NCBI RefSeq assembly: GCF_045862785.1
Contig: NZ_BQXO01000005.1
Location: 60,325 to 124,324 of the forward strand
DNA from: Furfurilactobacillus curtus
Lineage (GTDB): Bacteria > Bacillota > Bacilli > Lactobacillales > Lactobacillaceae
Reading direction: 5' to 3'
Length of the DNA: 64,000 nt
Position numbers and translations under genes: made by a program. Under the pieces are notes generated by a model, which did not search any database, was not told where the DNA came from, and saw only the letters and a list, made by a program, of their open reading frames with translations. This document shows, piece by piece, positions 16,611-24,024 of the stretch; the stretch's first letter is position 1; each line of letters starts with the position of its first letter.

Positions 16611-17192
16611 ATGCGTAGCCGAACAAACATTATTTTTATCGTTATTGCGGTATTGGCAATCGGGGTCAGTGTGTTAACAATTCACCCAGTTGCTCGCCAA
16701 ACTGAGGCGACCCAGCCGTCGACATCAACTAACAAACCTCATTCAACGGTCAAAAAGCCGGCTAAAAATCAGACTCAGCGACCACGAAAGGCGGCCGTCA
16801 AACCTAAACCCGCTAAAAAGACTGCTGTCGCGACCCAGACTGTCGGTGGATATACGCTAACCAAGCGAGCAGTTGATTTGCCGACAGGCTTAGCTAATGG
16901 ACAAGCGACCAACGAATGGTCGTCGCCAATTACGCTAACCTTGTCGACGTCGGCGTTAGCAAGCGGTAGTGATGGCAATTTGGTCCGTTTTGACGGTTTA
17001 CAGGTAGGCCAATCTTATCGATTGTGGGTGCAACCTTCTGGTAGCGATCAGGCTTATGAAATTAATTACCAGCCAACCAGCGCGTCGCAATATGTTCCTA
17101 CACCACTATTGCGAACGGTTTATGAAGCAGCGCAAAAGACGTCACCAGATGTTAGTCAACTGACAATTTATAATAGTCGTCGAGTTAATTAG
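16611..17192 (+). CDS. Membrane-anchored or secreted hypothetical protein
   Basis: 193 residues from ATG 16611, 7 bases after GAGGAGGG. An N-terminal basic stretch precedes one hydrophobic helix (IIFIVIAVLAIGVSVLTI, residues about 7-24), without an obvious signal peptidase site. Then comes a Thr/Pro/Lys-rich linker (about 35-75) of the kind that crosses the cell wall, and a small beta-rich extracellular domain (about 78-193). No known family recognised. The layout suggests a protein anchored outside the membrane. Its 3' side faces the first large structured repeat. Confidence 0.75.
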   Translation: MRSRTNIIFIVIAVLAIGVSVLTIHPVARQTEATQPSTSTNKPHSTVKKPAKNQTQRPRKAAVKPKPAKKTAVATQTVGGYTLTKRAVDLPTGLANGQATNEWSSPITLTLSTSALASGSDGNLVRFDGLQVGQSYRLWVQPSGSDQAYEINYQPTSASQYVPTPLLRTVYEAAQKTSPDVSQLTIYNSRRVN

Positions 17193-17205
17193 ACTGACAA
17201 AGCCA

Positions 17206-17780
17206 AAATCAAACTCCTATCAAGGGGGGATGGCTGCCGACCAACCTGGACTTCACGGGCATTCGGCTGGAACGCCGTGGACCTGCTTTGAACCCGGAAA
17301 TACGCCGGTTTCAAAGTCAGGTCTTATCGTAAGCGCGTTGCGCTAACGATAACGACACTGGCTGAGCCGATGCCCGCTACGTTCAGGTTGATCTGTCTGT
17401 GGTTTAACTCGCTTATCTTTTGGCTTGATGCGTGATCTTATTTTGACACGTTCATTCTCGAATTATCTTGATCTGATCGAGCTTGTATATGCTGTAAAAG
17501 CCGCTTACTCTGGTTAGAATTAAGAACACCAAACACTGTTTGTCGGCAAGCAACGAACGAGTAGACTTATCAAGTGAAGTGAGCGTCTCGGTAATGATCG
17601 GCCGGAATATCGATGACAAGCGTGATTCCGCCAGAGTGTTGATGACTGATGTGCCAGCGTTAGCGGAATCGTGATTTTAACCGCAAAATGAGGCGCACTT
17701 AAACTTTATGCCAACGTATAAAAACGACTTTCACATGATGGATAAACCCCTCATCATGCGAAAGTCGCCTTTAATATCGG
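17206..17780. repeat. Multi-stem structured repeat element, copy 1
   Basis: Core 17234-17400. P1: GACCAACCTGGAC (17239) with GTTCAGGTTGATC (17381). P2: GGGCATTCGGCT (17257) with AGCCGATGCCC (17365). P3: GACCTGCTTTGAAC (17280) with GGTTTCAAAGTCAGGTC (17307). P4: TTATCGTAAGCGC with GCGCTAACGATAA (17324-17352). The tail to 17780 ends in a 16-bp hairpin (17725-17767). On the minus strand the tail has an open frame of about 70 codons containing ITETLTSLDKSTRSLL, alignable with copy 2. It lies between convergent genes. Confidence 0.8.
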
Positions 17781-17890
17781 TTAATTACCAACTTATGCTT
17801 TGCGCTCGTTTTGTCGATTAGAAATCAAATTTATAGTTTACTGTTGATGCCCCAAATGCGTGTTTGCTGTCAGAGCGAATGTTGTTCAAG

Positions 17891-18187
17891 TTACGGCTTT
17901 TTGTGAGTAGCTTGATCGGCAAGTTTAGCAGCTTCTGCTCGCTGAGCTTCGAATTTACGCGCATGATCTGCTGCAATATCTAACTGTTTGTCAACTAGTT
18001 GTTTAGCTGCAATCTCGCGAAGATCATGTTTACCAATCGCGGCCTGACGTGGGCCGTCGTCGGCGTCTAAAATGGCTTGTGCGTACGCGGCAAAATCACT
18101 TTTGAATTGAGCGGTTACTTTGAAATGGGGACCAAAATACGCGTCCACAGTTTGCCAAAGCGTTGTAATTTCATTTTGAGTCATCAT
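17891..18187 (-). CDS. Small hypothetical protein
   Basis: 98 residues, no family recognised. The sequence is predicted all-helical, with an aromatic N-terminal half (WQTVDAYFGPHFKV) and a charged, Ala/Lys/Gln-rich C-terminal half (IAADHARKFEAQRAEAAKL) that could form a short coiled coil. No signal peptide. The start was taken at the second ATG of the MM pair neighbourhood, 5-7 bases after GGTGG; a GTG nine bases further upstream is possible. Transcribed divergently from the CPBP gene. Confidence 0.6.
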   Translation of the reverse strand: MMTQNEITTLWQTVDAYFGPHFKVTAQFKSDFAAYAQAILDADDGPRQAAIGKHDLREIAAKQLVDKQLDIAADHARKFEAQRAEAAKLADQATHKKP

Positions 18188-18293
18188 TATCGCCACCGTT
18201 TCTATTAGATTAGGCTCATTATAAGTCCGAATTATGGCAGAATCACTAAAACAGGCTTATCATTGGTCGAATTATAAAGGGGGAGATTTGAAT

Positions 18294-18974
18294 ATGGCAG
18301 ATCGAATGCGACGCTATCTATCTGGAGTGGGGGCAATGCTTGGATTGTATCTGTTGGAGCAGTTGGCCATTGCGCCAACTTATTTGCCAACATTATTAAA
18401 ACTATCCTCCTGGCCTGCTCAATTAGGTATCTGGATCATCACAACAGTTTTATGCGGCTTGGTTTTTTGGTTACTTTGGCGATTGTATCAACATGGGCTA
18501 GCTCATCGACAGCCCTCCTATTTTAGGCCACGGCCTACTAGACCACGGCAATGGCTGATTTTTGCTCTAATGCTCGTGGTATTGTCAGCCTTAATTATTA
18601 GTCAAGAGCTCATTCATACTAGTTCGTCTGAAAATCAAAAAGCGGTTGAGCAGTTGTTTAATGGCACACCGTGGTTAACTAGTTATTTAGCAGTTTTCAT
18701 CGGGCCGGTATTGGAAGAAATGATTTTTCGCGGTTTATTTTTCAATTACTTCTTTATGAAGTTGACGACACCATGGGTTAAAGTGCTGGGTGTTGTGATT
18801 AATGGCCTTTTATTTGCGCAGATACATACTTCTCTGTGGTCACCAGGTGCATGGGTATACTTTGCTACAGGAATGATTTTGGCGACCACATACCTTGAAA
18901 CTAAGGATATTCGGTATGACATTAGTTTACATGTCTTAAGTAATGCTTTTTCAACTTTATCGATGTTGTTCTAG
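18294..18974 (+). CDS. CPBP-family (Abi/CAAX-like) intramembrane protease
   Basis: 226 residues from ATG 18294, 8 bases after AAAGGGGGAG; upstream ATG 18234 lacks a binding site. About six hydrophobic helices. The glutamate motif GPVLEEMIFRGLFF (EExxxR) and the later LLFAQIHT and HVLSNAF segments are the CPBP signatures that place Glu, His and Asn at the membrane active site. In lactobacilli such proteins include bacteriocin self-immunity proteins (PlnI type); no bacteriocin lies nearby. Its 3' end overlaps the convergent gene by 18 bases. Confidence 0.88.
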   Translation: MADRMRRYLSGVGAMLGLYLLEQLAIAPTYLPTLLKLSSWPAQLGIWIITTVLCGLVFWLLWRLYQHGLAHRQPSYFRPRPTRPRQWLIFALMLVVLSALIISQELIHTSSSENQKAVEQLFNGTPWLTSYLAVFIGPVLEEMIFRGLFFNYFFMKLTTPWVKVLGVVINGLLFAQIHTSLWSPGAWVYFATGMILATTYLETKDIRYDISLHVLSNAFSTLSMLF

Positions 18975-19784
18975 TTGGTGCGCTAGATTAGTCAAGTAGC
19001 GGTGGGAAGCTAGCATTTCCCGGTCATTTGTTTGATCAGCTAGGTTCACTTCATAGATACTGCTTGCTTGTGGATTTAATCGCGGTAGGACGCGCGCCCA
19101 GTCAATCCGCCCAGTTCCTAATGGCAGGCTATCGTGTGTGAGTCCGAATGAGTCCACGAGATGGTAGTGAACGACGTGGGGTGCTAAATGTGTCAATGAG
19201 GCCATCAGCACGTCATTGTCACCATGACTTTTGATAAAGCAATGACTGGTGTCAAACGCAAGCCGATAGTGGTGGTTAAAGATCATCTGATCCATGGTTG
19301 GGTCACCATAGAAAAATAACGGTGAGATCGAATTTTCAAACATGATGTGAGTGCCACCTTGTTCGGCATATTGATCAAGACGTTCAAAAACGACGGCCTG
19401 TGCAGTGGCTAAATCTGGGTACATGTCGATAAATTGTTGAGTTTGGCGCGAATAAGAACCATGCAGTAACAATTGAATGTCATTTGCTTGCGCAAGCGCA
19501 ATTAGCGTGTCGGAACTATACCGGAGAAATTGGTAGAGTTCCGGCATTTTTTTGGCCGGGGTGACCATCTCCACGAACCAACCCTTGTAACGCATTGGTT
19601 GATGTAACACGATTCGGTCCGTGACTTGTTTAACTTCATCAATAGCGGTCTGTAAATGCTTAAGGCCGGCAGTCGTTAAGTCATTTTGATCTAGAAAAAA
19701 TTCAAAGACATCGGGGTGATCGGCTAAGCGTTGCCGATACTGATCAGGATTAGTACTTCCCTTTAAACCTAACAATGGTTGCAT
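18957..19784 (-). CDS. Xylose-isomerase-like TIM-barrel protein (sugar phosphate isomerase/epimerase or endonuclease IV fold)
   Basis: 275 residues. Alternating strands and helices with conserved metal-site-like residues along the barrel: DRIVLHQPMR, IQLLLHGSYS, THIMFENSIS, YRLAFDTSHCF and VVHYHLVDSFGLTHD, ending in GRIDWARVLPRL and SIYEVNLADQ. These match the AP_endonuc_2 fold, where His/Glu/Asp residues bind divalent metal. Substrate unknown; no sugar operon is adjacent. ATG follows GAGGT. The last 18 bases overlap the CPBP gene on the other strand. Confidence 0.78.
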   Translation of the reverse strand: MQPLLGLKGSTNPDQYRQRLADHPDVFEFFLDQNDLTTAGLKHLQTAIDEVKQVTDRIVLHQPMRYKGWFVEMVTPAKKMPELYQFLRYSSDTLIALAQANDIQLLLHGSYSRQTQQFIDMYPDLATAQAVVFERLDQYAEQGGTHIMFENSISPLFFYGDPTMDQMIFNHHYRLAFDTSHCFIKSHGDNDVLMASLTHLAPHVVHYHLVDSFGLTHDSLPLGTGRIDWARVLPRLNPQASSIYEVNLADQTNDREMLASHRYLTNLAHQLEQHR

Positions 19785-20008
19785 GGTGAATCAGACCTCA
19801 TTTCTTAAACTGACGCTGATCATTGCGGATACGTAATTGGTCTCAATGATTTCAATCGTCATTCAAGCCAGTTTTGTTAACGTACCGCAGTATGCGGATC
19901 AACTTACGCTGCTTTACTGGTATGGTATGATGAAAAGGTAGTTTTTTAATCATCACGGACGTTCGGCAACGCCCGCTTGGCATTTAGAGAGGGGAATTAG
20001 ATTTAACC

Positions 20009-20983
20009 GTGAAAGTTAAAACGCTCGTCTACGTCTTAATTTCAACTTTTTTATTTAGCTCAATGGAAATCGCCTTAAAGATCGCTGGGGGTAGCTTCAA
20101 TCCCATCGAACTTAACTTTATTCGTTTTCTTTGTGGCGGTCTAGCTTTATTACCAATTGCAATTCATACATTACGACGGCGCCAACAACACTTGCATTGG
20201 CGAGATTGGTTTGCGTTTAGTGTCACTGGGTTTGCTTGCGTCGTGGTTAGCATGACGTTGTACCAGATGGCGATCCAAGCGACAGCAGCATCCACGGTGG
20301 CAATTTTATTGAGTGCGAATCCGGTGTTTGGGATGTTAATTGGCTTAATTTTTCTTGGTGAACGCATGACGCGAACGAACACGATTGCGGTTATCTTGAC
20401 CCTGATTGGTTTAATTGTCATCATTGATCCGTTTAAACTTACTAATCCGTTGGGGATTGTATTAGGGCTGGCCTGCTCAATCACCTTCGGACTTTACGGG
20501 GTGATTTCACGAGTCAACGCCAATCAACGCCACTTTGATGGGCTGACGATGACCTGCTTTTCATTTATCGCTGGGGCCTTTGAATTAGGTGTCTTGATGT
20601 TATCAACGCATATTCCCATTGAAGCTAATGTGTTACGCGGGATTAAGGGCTTTAGCGACGTGCCTTTCTTTGCTAATTTAAGCTGGCAAGCACTGCCACT
20701 GCTGGCTTATGTCAGCATCTTAGTGACGGGGGTCGCTTTTGGGCTCTACTTTATCGTGATGGATGAAGCGGGAATTCCCGTTGCCTCATTGATCTTTTTC
20801 ATCAAACCAGCATTGGCCCCGATTTTAGCACTGATTGTGTTAGGTGAACCGATCTATGTGAATACGGTCATCGGAATTGTCATCATTTTGATTGGTTCCG
20901 TGGTCACGCTCGTTGGTGAAAAGATTGCGCTTACGATGAGCGATTGGTGGCATCCATTTGGTCATGGACATTCGTCGCATTAG
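20009..20983 (+). CDS. EamA/DMT-family transporter
   Basis: 324 residues with ten predicted helices in two EamA halves (about 1-140 and 150-300). Family features include the early LFSSMEIALKIAGGSFNPIELNFIRFL, LLSANPVFGMLIGLIFLGERMT at the end of the first half, and the matching FIKPALAPILALIVLGEPI in the second. Members export metabolites such as amino acids; substrate unknown. GTG start; the GAGAGGGGA stretch is rather far (about 13 bases). The C-terminus ends His-rich (HPFGHGHSSH). Single gene with a TGGTATGAT extended -10 about 80 bases upstream. Confidence 0.87.
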   Translation: MKVKTLVYVLISTFLFSSMEIALKIAGGSFNPIELNFIRFLCGGLALLPIAIHTLRRRQQHLHWRDWFAFSVTGFACVVVSMTLYQMAIQATAASTVAILLSANPVFGMLIGLIFLGERMTRTNTIAVILTLIGLIVIIDPFKLTNPLGIVLGLACSITFGLYGVISRVNANQRHFDGLTMTCFSFIAGAFELGVLMLSTHIPIEANVLRGIKGFSDVPFFANLSWQALPLLAYVSILVTGVAFGLYFIVMDEAGIPVASLIFFIKPALAPILALIVLGEPIYVNTVIGIVIILIGSVVTLVGEKIALTMSDWWHPFGHGHSSH

Positions 20984-21035
20984 CAAAACTTAACTTTTGA
21001 AAACGGCTGAATTGACGCTAAAAAGCGATCTTCCT

Positions 21036-21147
21036 GAAGTGAACCCCCCGAGTTGGACAAAATCCAACTCGGGGGGTTTTACTATGACCAAATATAATGA
21101 TGAATTTAAAGCAAAAATTGTCGCAGAATACTTAGCCGGCGTTGGCA
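21036..21147 (+). mobile_element. IS3-family (IS150-like) left-end fragment, copy B
   Basis: Same structure as the copy at 12075: TGAAGTGAACCCCC, 16-bp perfect inverted repeat (21043-21058 / 21063-21078), ATG at 21084 and the OrfA-like start MTKYNDEFKAKIVAEYLAG, ending again at GVG. In the hairpin an A:T pair of copy A is a C:G pair here. The DNA 5' of both copies also shares AAAAAG..ATCTTCC, so they are related by more than the fragment. Confidence 0.8.
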
Positions 21148-21385
21148 CTTAATGGTTCGGGGATATATATTGCGGTGGACTTTTGTTCGTTGAGCGGATT
21201 GCGTAATGGGGAACCGACTTGGAGTTGGTTGCCTATCCCGCAAATATAAAGTGTGCGACGACCGGCAATGATTAGTAATTTGATCCGAAAATGGACCCAC
21301 GAACAGACATAGCCAACGAGCAATCTAACAATTACCAACTTGCCACAACAGGTGTGGCATCCCAAGCTAAAAATAAGTCTAAAGC

Positions 21386-21414
21386 TTGCTAACGCATAAC
21401 GAACGCGTTACACT
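21386..21414 (+). promoter_or_regulatory. Promoter of the candidate antitoxin RNA
   Basis: TTGCTA (-35, 21386-21391), 17-base spacer, TACACT (-10, 21409-21414). Predicted transcript start near 21421. Confidence 0.6.
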
Positions 21415-21420
21415 TTCAGT

Positions 21421-21485
21421 GAAGAATTTACAGGGATATGTTCCCTTCAACTCTCGTGTCTTGCAGCACGAGAGTTTTTTTGTAT
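21421..21485 (+). ncRNA. Candidate antisense antitoxin RNA (RNA II-like, about 65 nt)
   Basis: It starts just after a good promoter and ends at a perfect 10-bp terminator stem (AACTCTCGTG / CACGAGAGTT, 21449-21476) with seven T. Its first 25 bases (TGAAGAATTTAC then AGGGATATGTTCCC) repeat, in the same orientation, the plus-strand sequence across the start of the small minus-strand peptide gene (21595-21624). The RNA can therefore pair with the ribosome binding site and first codons of that mRNA. This is the layout of the pAD1 par RNA II. Inference; no expression data. Confidence 0.55.
21449..21481 (+). terminator. Terminator shared by the candidate toxin-antitoxin locus
   Basis: 10-bp perfect stem with TCTTGCAG loop and a T-run on the plus strand. 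On the minus strand no T-run follows, so the end of the toxin mRNA is less certain. Confidence 0.8.
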
Positions 21486-21526
21486 TTAAAAACGCCCCTA
21501 GCTTGCAGACTAGAGACGTCATTCGA

Positions 21527-21622
21527 TTACTTAGCAGTAATCGTCGTTAAGCTCAAACAAACTATAATCACAAGGACTACAATCGGTAAGAACTTGAAGA
21601 ATTTACTAAGGGTAATGTTCAC
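21527..21622 (-). CDS. Candidate type I toxin, 31-residue membrane peptide
   Basis: The frame reads VNITLSKFFKFLPIVVLV followed by IIVCLSLTTITAK. It has a short basic N-terminus, one hydrophobic helix (about residues 11-27) and a lysine end, as in small membrane-damaging toxins. The start is probably GTG 21622, inside AAAGAGGGTGAAC; the binding-site spacing is unusual and ATT two codons later is an alternative. An extended -10 TGGTATGAT (21666-21674, minus strand) would give an mRNA starting near 21659, about 210 nt to the shared terminator. It does not match the Fst consensus, which has a Trp and charged tail, apart from an LPIVV core. Arrangement, not sequence, is the main support. Confidence 0.5.
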   Translation of the reverse strand: MNITLSKFFKFLPIVVLVIIVCLSLTTITAK

Positions 21623-21795
21623 CCTCTTTAGTCAACTTTGAGTTAGTGCAAACTGACCGGACACAATCATACCATGATCGAATAATTAGTAGTTTAAATA
21701 CTTTTTCGCAAGCGCGTTTCACGAGTGATAATGACTGGTAAAATCACCTAAACTACTGCTTAAAAGTCAACTTCACAAACTTTATAGAACAAAAA

Positions 21796-21845
21796 AACGG
21801 CTTGCGTCCTATTAGATGGGAATTCGCAGGCCGTTCTGTTTTGTT
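21796..21845. terminator. Terminator-like hairpin
   Basis: AACGGC-TGCG pairs with CGCA-GCCGTT, with A-run on the left and T-rich stretch on the right, so it can act on either strand. Confidence 0.55.
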
Positions 21846-21994
21846 TACTCTGTAATTGTCCCCGTTCATTTTTGGTCTGTCATTCCAATTGTGGATGTTG
21901 TTTCCTCTGATTTTAGTCTGTATCCAATTCTCAACTTGGCTGTCTCTGACTCAACGTTTTAGGAGTCCCAGGTCTCGGTTGCTGGAAGTGGTTC

Positions 21995-22058
21995 CCCGTT
22001 TTGGCGATTTAGATTGGAAATGAAATGTAGATTTTAGCGTCGCCCCAGATTCTTTTTG
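21995..22058. repeat. Partial palindromic repeat, GGGACATAAGT family, copy 4
   Basis: Only the right half is recognisable: GTTTTGGCGATTTAGATTGG, GAAATGAAATGTAGATTTTAG and CGCCCCAGATTCTTTTT. The hairpin half is replaced by unrelated sequence. Confidence 0.65.
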
Positions 22059-22129
22059 TGAGGCGGGTAAAAATGATCAAAATTTAGTGAGGTTAGTTTA
22101 ATCAGGCAATAACAAAATTTACTGCTAGT

Positions 22130-22936
22130 TTACCGACTAAAATCAAACTGTTCTAGGAATTGGGCGACACCGTCTGCATCGTTGGAGGTGGTCACTGCAT
22201 TGCCCGCCGCCTTGATTTCCGGCTTACCATTACCCATAACGACACCGATGTTAGCGGCTTTAAGCATGCCTAAATCATTTTCAGCATCACCAAAGCTCAT
22301 CAGGTTATCGAATGTCCAACCATAATGGGCGAGTAGCGCGTTTAGGCCCACACGTTTATCCATGTCTTTAGCGAGAAATTCGAGAATTTTAGGTTGCGAA
22401 CGCACCACGTGATAGTGATCGTTCATCGTCTGCGTGAGGTTTGCCACCGCTTCATCCAAGACTGGTGCGTCAAAGGACATGACGGCTTTACTGTAGTCGG
22501 CATCAGGTAATTGTTCGAAGGATACGTGAGTGAAGGTTAGGTTAGCGTTTAACATCTGCTGATAATAAGAAGGGCGTAGATCAGATAATGGCCAAACCTG
22601 CTCAAAGTCCAAGACATCTAGTGGGTAATTATGGGCCACACAGTAATCATGGAGGGGAATTAAATCAGCCTTGGGTAGTCCTTGCTTAAATAGTTCAGCG
22701 TGACCGACATTTTGAATCACGAGCGCACCGTTAAACGTAATCGTGTAATCGTCAGGTTGTGTCAGCTCGAGTTGTTCAAGGTAGTGCCAGATGGCATTGA
22801 TCGGACGACCAGTGCACAGCACGATTTTTAGCCCTTGTTGGTGTAGCTGCTTTAAAATGCGTTCATTTCTGGAACTGATTTTTTTATCACTGGTCAACAG
22901 TGTCCCATCCAGATCTAATGCAATCATTTTAATCAT
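22130..22936 (-). CDS. Cof-type HAD-superfamily phosphatase
   Basis: 268 residues from ATG 22936, 8 bases after GCGAGGAA; ATG 22957 is an in-frame upstream alternative without binding site. Motif I is DLDGTLL (nucleophile Asp), motif II in VLCTGRP, the motif III lysine in DMDKRVGLNALL, and motif IV FGDAENDLGML followed by GVVMGNGKPEIK. The cap lies between. The family dephosphorylates sugar phosphates, FMN or other small metabolites; substrate unknown. Divergent from the polyphosphate operon, sharing a 185-base promoter gap. Confidence 0.9.
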   Translation of the reverse strand: MIKMIALDLDGTLLTSDKKISSRNERILKQLHQQGLKIVLCTGRPINAIWHYLEQLELTQPDDYTITFNGALVIQNVGHAELFKQGLPKADLIPLHDYCVAHNYPLDVLDFEQVWPLSDLRPSYYQQMLNANLTFTHVSFEQLPDADYSKAVMSFDAPVLDEAVANLTQTMNDHYHVVRSQPKILEFLAKDMDKRVGLNALLAHYGWTFDNLMSFGDAENDLGMLKAANIGVVMGNGKPEIKAAGNAVTTSNDADGVAQFLEQFDFSR

Positions 22937-23121
22937 TTGAAAGTTCCTCGCAATCATTCATTTTGGTCAGTTTGGCGGCGTTTCATTCTAAGGCTAGCCT
23001 AGCATAATTTGCCGAGTAGCGACGCCGAGATCATAAAATTGTGATGTTTCACGCATGATTGATTTATCTTTGCCATGCAAGTCGCTAGAATAAAGGTAAT
23101 CACAGAGAGGAGCGTGGCGAC

Positions 23122-24009
23122 ATGGATTATGAGAAGACTTATCGGTTTGATGAGGGACGACATTTAGATTTGAAGCATGTGCCAACTAGTGTCTCCGAAC
23201 CGGCACCGGATAAGGAGACTATTAAGCGACAACTAGAAGCTAATTTAGTGAAGCTAGACGCCCTTCAAAGTAAACTTTACGCGCAGGCAACAAATGGCGT
23301 GGTCATTTTATTACAAGGGATGGATGCAGCTGGAAAAGATAGCATGATTCGCCACGTTATGAGCGGGTTAGACCCAGAAGGGACATCGGTGGTCAGCTTT
23401 AAGCAACCGACCTCAAACGAACTTGCGCACGATTACTTGTGGCGGATTTCAGCTGCGTTGCCGCGTCGTGGTAGTATTCAAATTTTTAATCGCTCACAGT
23501 ATGAAGACGTACTGATTAGTCACGTTCATCCGGAAATTCTGACAAGTCAGCATATTCCAGGCATTAACCGGGTTGAAGATGTCACCAAGGCATTCTTTGA
23601 TCAACGCTATGACGATATTGTGCATTATGAGGATTATTTAGCCCACAATGGGTTTGTGATGTTGAAATTTTTCTTGCACTATTCCAAGGCGGAGCAGAAA
23701 CGTCGGTTTGAAAAACGGATTGAAGTACCGGACAAGAACTGGAAATTTTCGGCGGCCGATATTAAGGAGCGTGGTTTTTGGGATCAATATCAACAGGCTT
23801 ATGAAGAAATGTTGACGCATACGGCAACTAAAACCAATCCATGGTATATCGTGCCATCAGATTCGAAATGGTGTTCACGGTTAATCGTTTCAGAAATTTT
23901 AACGAAACGCTTCGAGGCCTTAAAACCTGAGTATCCAGTGGTGACAGCGGCCCAAAAGCAACAACTTCACCAGATTTTAGATCAATTACAAGCCAATCAA
24001 GATAGTTAG
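23122..24009 (+). CDS. PPK2-family polyphosphate:nucleotide phosphotransferase
   Basis: 295 residues, normal for single-domain PPK2. These enzymes use polyphosphate to phosphorylate AMP or ADP (or the reverse). Walker A is GMDAAGKDSMI (about 66-76), Walker B lies in SIQIFNRSQYEDVLISHVHPE, and the lid arginines are in EQKRRFEKRIEVPDKNWKF. ATG after GAGAGGAGCG. First gene of a four-gene cluster; the next gene starts 15 bases downstream. It lets the cell regenerate nucleotides from the polyP made by Ppk1. Whether it prefers AMP or ADP cannot be said. Confidence 0.9.
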   Translation: MDYEKTYRFDEGRHLDLKHVPTSVSEPAPDKETIKRQLEANLVKLDALQSKLYAQATNGVVILLQGMDAAGKDSMIRHVMSGLDPEGTSVVSFKQPTSNELAHDYLWRISAALPRRGSIQIFNRSQYEDVLISHVHPEILTSQHIPGINRVEDVTKAFFDQRYDDIVHYEDYLAHNGFVMLKFFLHYSKAEQKRRFEKRIEVPDKNWKFSAADIKERGFWDQYQQAYEEMLTHTATKTNPWYIVPSDSKWCSRLIVSEILTKRFEALKPEYPVVTAAQKQQLHQILDQLQANQDS

Positions 24010-24024
24010 GAGATTATCGGCGCG

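Larger units (their letters stand above)
20984..22129. other. Gene-poor 1.1-kb interval
   Basis: It contains, in order, an IS fragment (21036-21147), about 230 bases with nothing recognised, the candidate type I toxin-antitoxin locus (21386-21671), a hairpin terminator (21796-21845) and a partial palindromic repeat (21995-22058). Longer frames here are shadows of these elements. Confidence 0.6.

Noticed and set aside
21438..21641. 67-codon plus-strand frame over the toxin-antitoxin locus
   Set aside because: It crosses the terminator hairpin and is antisense to the small membrane peptide; no ribosome binding site.
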